A DNA stretch of 12,685 nt from Neolecta irregularis DAH-3. Its lineage: Eukaryota > Ascomycota > Neolectomycetes > Neolectales > Neolectaceae. The notes under the pieces are model-generated. The model made no database searches. It saw only the letters and a list, made by a program, of their open reading frames with translations, and had not been told where the DNA came from. This document shows positions 7,855 through 12,685 of this stretch, one piece after another. Both the position numbers and the translations under genes were made by a program. The first letter of the stretch is position 1, and every line of letters begins with the position of its first letter. The DNA lies in contig LXFE01000320.1 of assembly GCA_001929475.1 (NCBI GenBank), positions 1 through 12,685 of the forward strand, written 5' to 3'.

Positions 7855-8907
7855 ATGACGCCCCAATCAGGTGTATCTGCCACCACCACCTCCTGTGCCA
7901 TGCTGCTGCGCCTGCCCAACGAACTGAAGCTGCAGGTGATGCGGGCGCTGGACATTGGCTCTGTGCTGCGGCTGCGGCTGGTGCACTCGCAGCTGTACGT
8001 GGTGATCGACGGGTCGCTCGACGCGGGACTGGGCCAGGCGCTGCTGCGCAACCGCATCGCGGACCACGAGCTGGCGGTGCTGCTTCTGCCGCCGGCGCCC
8101 GCCCTCTGCTCGCCCTGGATCTACATCGGCCAGCTGGTCGCGCAGCACCGCCGCCTCGAGCTGCTTGTCGCCGCCCTGCGCCCGTGCCTCGACCGCGCAG
8201 GCAATGCCGCCGACAAGTCCTACCCGCCCGACTACGCCGCGCAGATGCTGAGTGCGGCCTACGCGTGGTGGCTCGTGCTGCGCCAGTGCTCGAGGCAGCC
8301 TGTCGTCTGCCAGGCGCATATAGCCCATCCGCCGCATATATTCGGCCACCTGCCTGTAGCCGGCCAGTTGCATATAGTCCACCAACCACCCGGAGGCAAT
8401 CGGCCGCCTGTAGTCGGTCAGCCGCCTGTATTCAATCAGCCGCCCGCAGTCAATCATCCGCCTGTAGCAGGTCTGTTGCCAATAGCCAGTCGTCAGCCAG
8501 CCCCCAATCACCCGCCGTTCCTCAATCAACCACCCGTCAAAGCTGTGCTCGCCCCGCTCGACTCGCCGCGGCTGCTGTGGATAGCACGCTACCTGCGCGA
8601 AGTCTTCGAGGCCGGCCAGAGCGGCCACCTGCTCATCGCCCCCACGTTCGCCCACCTGCTCGACACAAAACTCATCGACGACCTCGACCCGCCCGCGCTC
8701 TACGACCTCTTCTTCCACTCCCACTGCCCCTCCCCGCGTCTGCGCGCCCTCAAACACATCCGCGTCTCCACAGAGCTCTACTCAGAAATCGGCGACCTCC
8801 TCAGCGAGCGCGGCATAAAGTACCGCTCCGGCGAATTCGACGCCCTCTTTGACCACCTCCTCCGCACAGCCCGCACAGACTCCTCAGACGACGCCATGTT
8901 GACCTGA
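7855..8907 (+). CDS. F-box-like protein with internal Pro-rich minisatellite, GC-rich
   Basis: The frame is 350 residues from 7855, or 335 from the ATG at 7900. Residues 16-50 (MLLRLPNELKLQVMRAL, then a LRLRLVHSQLYVVID-type segment) resemble an F-box: LP.EL.. followed by a Leu/Arg helix and a conserved Leu/Val strand. F-box proteins dock on Skp1 and bring substrates to SCF ubiquitin ligases; here that is inference from a short motif. Residues ~156-230 are a degenerate QPPV/NHPP repeat that interrupts an otherwise Leu-rich helical protein. The C-terminal part (RLLWIARYLREVFEAG onward) reads as normal globular sequence. The gene is strikingly GC-rich: 43 of 60 bases in 8101-8160, against 15 of 60 in 9301-9360. 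Codons end mostly in G or C, unlike all neighbours. The opposite strand is also open for long stretches, a side effect of high GC. Confidence 0.62.
   Translation: MTPQSGVSATTTSCAMLLRLPNELKLQVMRALDIGSVLRLRLVHSQLYVVIDGSLDAGLGQALLRNRIADHELAVLLLPPAPALCSPWIYIGQLVAQHRRLELLVAALRPCLDRAGNAADKSYPPDYAAQMLSAAYAWWLVLRQCSRQPVVCQAHIAHPPHIFGHLPVAGQLHIVHQPPGGNRPPVVGQPPVFNQPPAVNHPPVAGLLPIASRQPAPNHPPFLNQPPVKAVLAPLDSPRLLWIARYLREVFEAGQSGHLLIAPTFAHLLDTKLIDDLDPPALYDLFFHSHCPSPRLRALKHIRVSTELYSEIGDLLSERGIKYRSGEFDALFDHLLRTARTDSSDDAMLT
8404..8475 (+). repeat. 18-bp minisatellite inside the F-box-like gene
   Basis: Four consecutive 18-nt units begin at 8404, 8422, 8440 and 8458. Each starts CCGCC(T/C)G and encodes a six-residue PPVVGQ/PPVFNQ/PPAVNH-type unit. 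More degenerate units extend on both sides, about 8320-8545. Confidence 0.8.
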
Positions 8908-9001
8908 TGTAGGTGCCCTTCATGTATTCATTAGATATCATTACTGTCAACCCATCCCTTGCTTCTTCTCCCTGTATAATTACTTTCTATCACCCCACCG
9001 T

Positions 9002-9040
9002 TGCCAATCATCAAGCCACACGCCAATCATCAAGCCACAT
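9002..9040 (+). repeat. 19-bp direct repeat, two copies
   Basis: GCCAATCATCAAGCCACA occurs twice in tandem just downstream of the F-box-like gene and shortly before the relic at 9081. The gap 8908-9053 holds nothing else that I can support. Confidence 0.7.
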
Positions 9041-9053
9041 TGCCAAACTGGGA

Positions 9054-9275
9054 AAGTTTCTGCGACCATCTTACATCATCATGCAGTCAACTGCAGTACT
9101 CTCTTTTCTCCAACGTACGTCATTGCAATAAACTGGTTGGAACTTTATACCATTGACGAGAAATATACAAAGTTATGTAGTTCAATACATGTACAAATAC
9201 ACTTGGTCAGACCTACAGTCTTGCAAAAGCAAATGAAACATGACGATATTCCATCGCCACTTTTATTACATCCAT
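9054..9275 (+). pseudogene. Decayed, internally deleted copy of the 10521 secreted-protein gene
   Basis: Three blocks align in order with the intact gene at 10521-12137. The ATG region at 9081-9155 matches 10521-10597, sharing ATCATCATGCAG, TACGTCATTGCAA and AAACTGGTTGGA; the similarity reaches about 25 bp into the upstream region (AAGTTTCTGC against AAGTTTCCGC). Then 9202-9222 matches 11034-11054, and 9228-9273 matches 11076-11123 (core ATGAAACATGACGATATT). Roughly 400 bp of coding sequence, including the intron, is missing between the first and second blocks. The ATG frame hits a TAA within about 16 codons, so it cannot make the protein. I see no clear similarity after 9275. Confidence 0.75.
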
Positions 9276-9673
9276 AAAGTCTTACTCTGCTGATTTTCAT
9301 CAATACACGACCAAATGTCTAATTAATTTATTAAATAACAGTCCTTGAGATTTAATATTGTCGAAAATGTCATTGTAATCGCACTCTGTCTGAAATATAA
9401 TTGTTAAGCCATAGCCTGAATGTTTGCAACAGAATGTATATATAGCTCTGACCTATACTTCATCCTCTCTTAGGCTGAATATAGCTTGGTAATTGGTTGC
9501 CTTGCATTCCATGAGATCTCACTGCTCAGATACCTCATAAGCACTCGTTAACATTTCACCGTATTTAAACAAAAATAAACTCCAACTACTAGAACAATCA
9601 AACTATTATCTTGCATACAAAGACTGTTACAAAACCAGGTGCGTTTGACCTTTGCTTTACTTTGAATCAAGTA
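9276..9673. other. AT-rich intergenic region, no gene seen
   Basis: The region is AT-rich (25% GC in 9301-9360) with frequent stops in all frames. A TATATATA run occurs near 9437. It could hold further unrecognisable remains of the relic gene, but I cannot align any. Confidence 0.5.
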
Positions 9674-10497
9674 TCACTCATGTTTGATGATAATGTCATT
9701 GAAAGCGCCAGTTTTGGTCTTTTGGAACATACTCTTTTGGAACGAAGTATCCCGGATCCTTCCATATACTCCAAATAGCACTGCGGTTACAAGATCGCGA
9801 TAAAATATTATCTCCGGGACCGACGCAGCATGTCCTGGCGAAGGTTGAGGTACAATGAGTGGCTGTGCCACAATGTTCAATACCTGTACCGCAATCAATT
9901 GCTCATAATTTTCAATGTTAGTAACCATTAACCTCTCCGGAGGACCAGGAACTGCTGCTTCTTCCTGCCTGTTTTTATTATTTTGGAATTCGGTTTGTTA
10001 ATATCTAAGCGGATAATTGGGAATCACAGCCGTTGCTCCAGCTGCCCTATCCAGCTGCCACTCCAGTACTGCTTGGCAGATCCAGGTCGAGTGGGAGAAT
10101 GAACTTGCGCTGTGGAAGCCTGAGTTTGAGAGGCAGAAGTGGGTGGCAAGTATGATGTCTGATGAGGGCAGTTTGCGTGACGATGCGGCATCTGCGGCCT
10201 CCTTGGGACGAGAGTGGTCTGGATACCGTGGTAGTAGGTGTAGCCACAGCAGTACTGAACTCGGATAAATAACCAGTCGGGATATCGACCTACACGAGGC
10301 AGGCAGAGGATGCAGCGACGGAGTCGGAGCGGGATCCTCAACCTGGTAATCTTGTAATGAATTAAACATCCCTGAACGCCACATTCGTTATAAGCAGGTT
10401 CGACTATAAGCATATTGGACTGAACATGGTGTCTCGTTCTAATTTTGGATACCAGAGACAAATCGTTAGTGGCAGACACTGGTATAAGTTTCCGCAA
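9674..10497 (-). other. Open frames of uncertain coding status, possible multi-exon gene or remnant
   Basis: On the minus strand one frame is open from 9997 to the stop at 9674, about 107 codons, with a protein-like middle (residues such as QPLIVPQPSPGHAASVPEII). Upstream, a Pro/Gln/Ser-rich stretch is open in more than one frame: one from an ATG near 10366 (MFNSLQDYQVEDPAPTPSL), another ending in YWSGSWIGQLEQRL at 10024. A 35-nt GTCGAT...TTCAG intron and a TACTAAC branch-like motif (9917-9923) are possible, but no single splice set joins all frames convincingly. On the plus strand, 10017-10268 is also open. It could be a fast-evolving gene, a broken one, or chance. I do not recognise any family. 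Confidence 0.3.
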
Positions 10498-10520
10498 TTT
10501 CCACCTATCTCTAAATCATC

Positions 10521-12137
10521 ATGCAGTTCACCTACAGTATTCCCTTGATTCTCGCACCATACGTCATTGCAACAAACTGGTTGGATCCATATACCACAGC
10601 TCACGATGGCGGCATATATCATGATATCCCGGCCATCTTGATCAAAAAGTTATCCTACATTGTACCATTGTACGAGCAAGATACAGACTACTTGGCAAGT
10701 TGGAATTCAGTTGTCCAGTTTTGCGCAAAGGCTTGTACGGAATCAACTGAAACGCACGATCCATGCCGTTCATTCCAAATCGAATTTCCTTCCTCAAGCA
10801 CCCCCGAACGCATCTTTACATGCAACACTTTTCGTCTGCCAGCAGCGCGAGATCTCGACTCGCAAGTCATTGAACCATTTGAAACTGAAAGCATGGCTCG
10901 TGTTACCTTTACGTACATTTAATTCTCTGATTTACGTTAATCATCTAGCCTTGCCGATTCCAAATTCTTTGTTCCAGATTTTGAAAACAAGCTTTATCGC
11001 AGTGTTTACGATTTCAATACCTGGACGAATAACCTCGGCCAGTCCTACAATATCCCAGACCTAGAAAATTGGAATAGCCAATGGAAACATAACGATATTT
11101 TACATCGGCATCTTTATCCAACCTTTCCAAGCCGCTTTCGACCTAATCGTGATATACATAATATCATGCAGGTTCTATCGACTTTAAAAGGACAAAATTC
11201 TTCTCCAATCTCTCCTTTCGAAATTCTGTCAAGTTACTTGCCGATATTGGCATCGTCCATTGATGACAGAGATGGGGAATCGTTTTCAGTAACAGTGGGA
11301 AACGAAGATATGCAAGTTTATTCAATGTCCTGGGTAAACAGACAACCACGGGAAACATATCACTCCATTGTCAGCGTTCGCGAATATACTTTCGAGTATG
11401 AAGGAAAGAAAAAGGGAGCATTAGGTTTGTTTGTAGCCGAAAAAGAGACGTATGGTGATGATCCCTTCACTGATAAATTCTGGTCAAACAGCATCTACTT
11501 TCCCACCACGATTGATGAAGAAATCCCAGAACCAATACGGAATCAAATTCAAACCGATTTCATCTCTTTTCTCCAAAATGCTCTTCCGTCATCATGGGAG
11601 CTGTCCCAAACGGTTCCGCTACTTTCTGGAATTGAATTCAATTACTGCACCAATGGGAGTTCCAACAGCTCTCTTGACTCCATTTACGGTTTAATATCTT
11701 ACTTGATCAAAAAAGTCGTACCTGGATTTTACGCCCTGCGCGGCGACAGTTGTCTTCTACTTCAAGACTTGGTGATGAATGCTTTGGGAAAGGTATATGG
11801 AATCACTGCACGTGATCTGGACCGGGGTATCCCGCGTTTCAACCCGCCATCAATTTTTAAAGCAAAGTTGAGTGATATCGCGATTATGACGTTTGAAACT
11901 CAAGAGAGTGAAACTGAATCATGGAACGCTTTCGACGTTGCTCAAACTGAAAATGACCAAGAAAATCTTACTGAGTCGATTTTCATCAATAATGAACTGG
12001 AATACATCGATACTCCACCCGATGTATTCTTTCAAAATGGATTCTGGTTTTCCTCTACGATTGAACCTTCGATTTCGCCCACTCATCATAATCAAGTCGT
12101 CTTAAGCATGAAGAGATTCAATTATTATTCAAGATGA
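10521..12137 (+). CDS. Predicted secreted protein, 526 residues, unknown family
   Basis: Two exons, 10521-10912 and 10949-12137, are joined across a 36-nt intron (GTACAT...TCTAG). Splicing removes two in-frame TAA codons and keeps the frame (VTFTLADSKFFVPDF). The N-terminus, MQFTYSIPLILAPYVIA, is a short hydrophobic signal peptide with likely cleavage after VIA. The mature part has several cysteines early (FCAKAC, DPC, FTC) and two in the C-terminal half (NYCTNGSSNSS, GDSCLL). It has N-glycosylation sequons such as NSS, NGS and NLT, and many aromatic residues. There is no membrane anchor or GPI-type tail, so secretion to the wall or medium is the simplest reading. I do not recognise the family. 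A deleted relic of the same gene lies 1.4 kb upstream, so the locus has duplicated and lost a copy. Confidence 0.78.
10913..10948 (+). other. 36-nt intron of the secreted-protein gene
   Basis: GTACAT at the 5' end and ATCTAG at the 3' end, with a TTAAT-type branch candidate 10 nt before the AG. It contains two in-frame TAA codons. Its length is a multiple of three, so retention would truncate the protein at once. Confidence 0.75.
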
Positions 12138-12160
12138 TCGTGGGTCCATAGTGTCTGGAC

Positions 12161-12196
12161 TTGGTACTCGGGGCAGACTTGGGGCTCGGGGCAGAG
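12161..12196 (+). repeat. 18-bp tandem repeat, two copies
   Basis: The pattern ACTTGG..CTCGGGGCAG occurs twice back to back, starting just after the stop of the secreted-protein gene. Confidence 0.65.
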
Positions 12197-12225
12197 TTAG
12201 TTTGAATCGTTGACTATAGTGTGGC

Positions 12226-12296
12226 AATAACTACGTTTATTCAACACTAGGTTTAAGCCTAATCTGCTATCCAGATTTAGGCGTGCTTATATACTT
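12226..12296 (+). repeat. Diverged ~70-bp repeat, copy 1, with hairpin
   Basis: This aligns with 12478-12545 at roughly 70% identity (shared TAACTACGT.TATT, AAGCCTA, CTTAT.TAC). It holds a stem with arms at 12257-12266 and 12272-12282 (one bulged T) and a 5-nt loop. Confidence 0.65.
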
Positions 12297-12300
12297 ATTC

Positions 12301-12321
12301 CCTGGGGCGTATTCCCCCAGG
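12301..12321 (+). other. Perfect 7-bp hairpin
   Basis: CCTGGGG at 12301-12307 pairs with CCCCAGG at 12315-12321 around a 7-nt loop, directly after copy 1 of the ~70-bp repeat. Its role is unknown. Confidence 0.5.
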
Positions 12322-12477
12322 CCTACTTTCTCCAGCCTCTACGGATTGATTAAATCGGCCCTGAAAGATGCAGCGATGAGAAGACAGATTTAGAGGTACT
12401 ATGTCGGCACGCGACCTTAGGTTGAGCGCTGATGTGGACTTAGGTTGGATATGCTGCCATAGATACTGTTAAAGAGA

Positions 12478-12545
12478 GTAACTACGTATATTGAATATCA
12501 GGTCAAAGCCTAGCCAGCCTATCTGGCTGGGCGCTACTTATGTAC
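12478..12545 (+). repeat. Diverged ~70-bp repeat, copy 2, with hairpin
   Basis: This is the second copy, 252 bp after the first. Its stem arms are 12508-12517 and 12523-12532 with a 5-nt loop, at the same place in the unit as in copy 1 but with different bases. The rest of 12138-12685 shows no gene; the last ~140 bp is GC-rich. The unit may be part of a retrotransposon terminal repeat, but I see no coding part of one. Confidence 0.65.
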
Positions 12546-12685
12546 AGAGTCGCCACATGGGCTGCTGCCGTCCTCTGCCTGCCTGCCCTTCTGTCGATCT
12601 GCCGAGTGGCGATGCCTGTGACTGGCCCGCCTGGGATGATCGGCGACCCTTGCTGCTGCTTGTGCCGGTTCCGATACTTTGGCGG

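Noticed and set aside
7867-8757. Long minus-strand and other-frame ORFs over the F-box-like gene
   Set aside because: High GC leaves few stop codons in every frame. Only the 7855 frame shows a recognisable F-box-like start and plausible globular sequence after the repeat.
10385-10420. Possible tRNA T-loop (GGTTCGACT)
   Set aside because: No flanking stem, anticodon arm or acceptor pairing could be found around it.
1-12685. CRISPR array, bacterial operon or prokaryotic defence system
   Set aside because: The DNA is eukaryotic with spliceosomal introns; the repeats found are inverted, dispersed or coding, with no regular spacer pattern.

Overview
The window is nuclear DNA of a fungus. The mRNA guanylyltransferase is a free-standing enzyme with no fused RNA triphosphatase, as in fungi. 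A Mis18 centromere protein is present, and all confident genes are split by very short spliceosomal introns. I could rebuild 16 introns with good support and one weaker one. They run from about 32 to 47 nt (mean near 37 nt), mostly GTA...YAG, and each restores a conserved protein frame. I cannot name the species. Mis18 plus tiny introns would suit Taphrinomycotina or another early or reduced fungal line, but that is inference. || Layout. 1-740: repeat-rich intergenic DNA, with a 475-bp element bounded by 59-bp inverted repeats and then degenerate direct repeats. 948-1376 (+): a small orphan protein. 1611-3597 (-): REX1/RNH70-type RNA exonuclease, five exons, convergent with the orphan. 4266-5151 (-): Mis18, six exons including a 36-nt micro-exon and one apparent GC-AG intron. 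5277-6619 (-): mRNA capping enzyme guanylyltransferase, seven exons. A short AT-rich bidirectional promoter (6620-6780) separates it from a plus-strand gene (about 6781-7854) with a Lys/Glu-rich polypurine segment. Its stop codon directly abuts, in the same frame, a GC-rich F-box-like ORF (7855-8907) that carries a Pro-rich 18-bp minisatellite. 9054-9275: a decayed, internally deleted copy of the next gene. 9674-10497 (-): open frames of uncertain status. 10521-12137 (+): a predicted secreted 526-residue protein with one 36-nt intron and no recognised family. 12138-12685: repeat DNA with two diverged copies of a ~70-bp unit that keeps a hairpin through compensatory changes. || The three recognised genes are housekeeping: cap formation in the nucleus, 3'-end trimming of stable RNAs, and CENP-A loading at centromeres. 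I see no sign that they form one pathway; they are simply packed closely on one strand. The accessory-looking material is at both edges and in 6.8-12.1 kb: fast-evolving orphans, a GC island, a gene relic and repeats.
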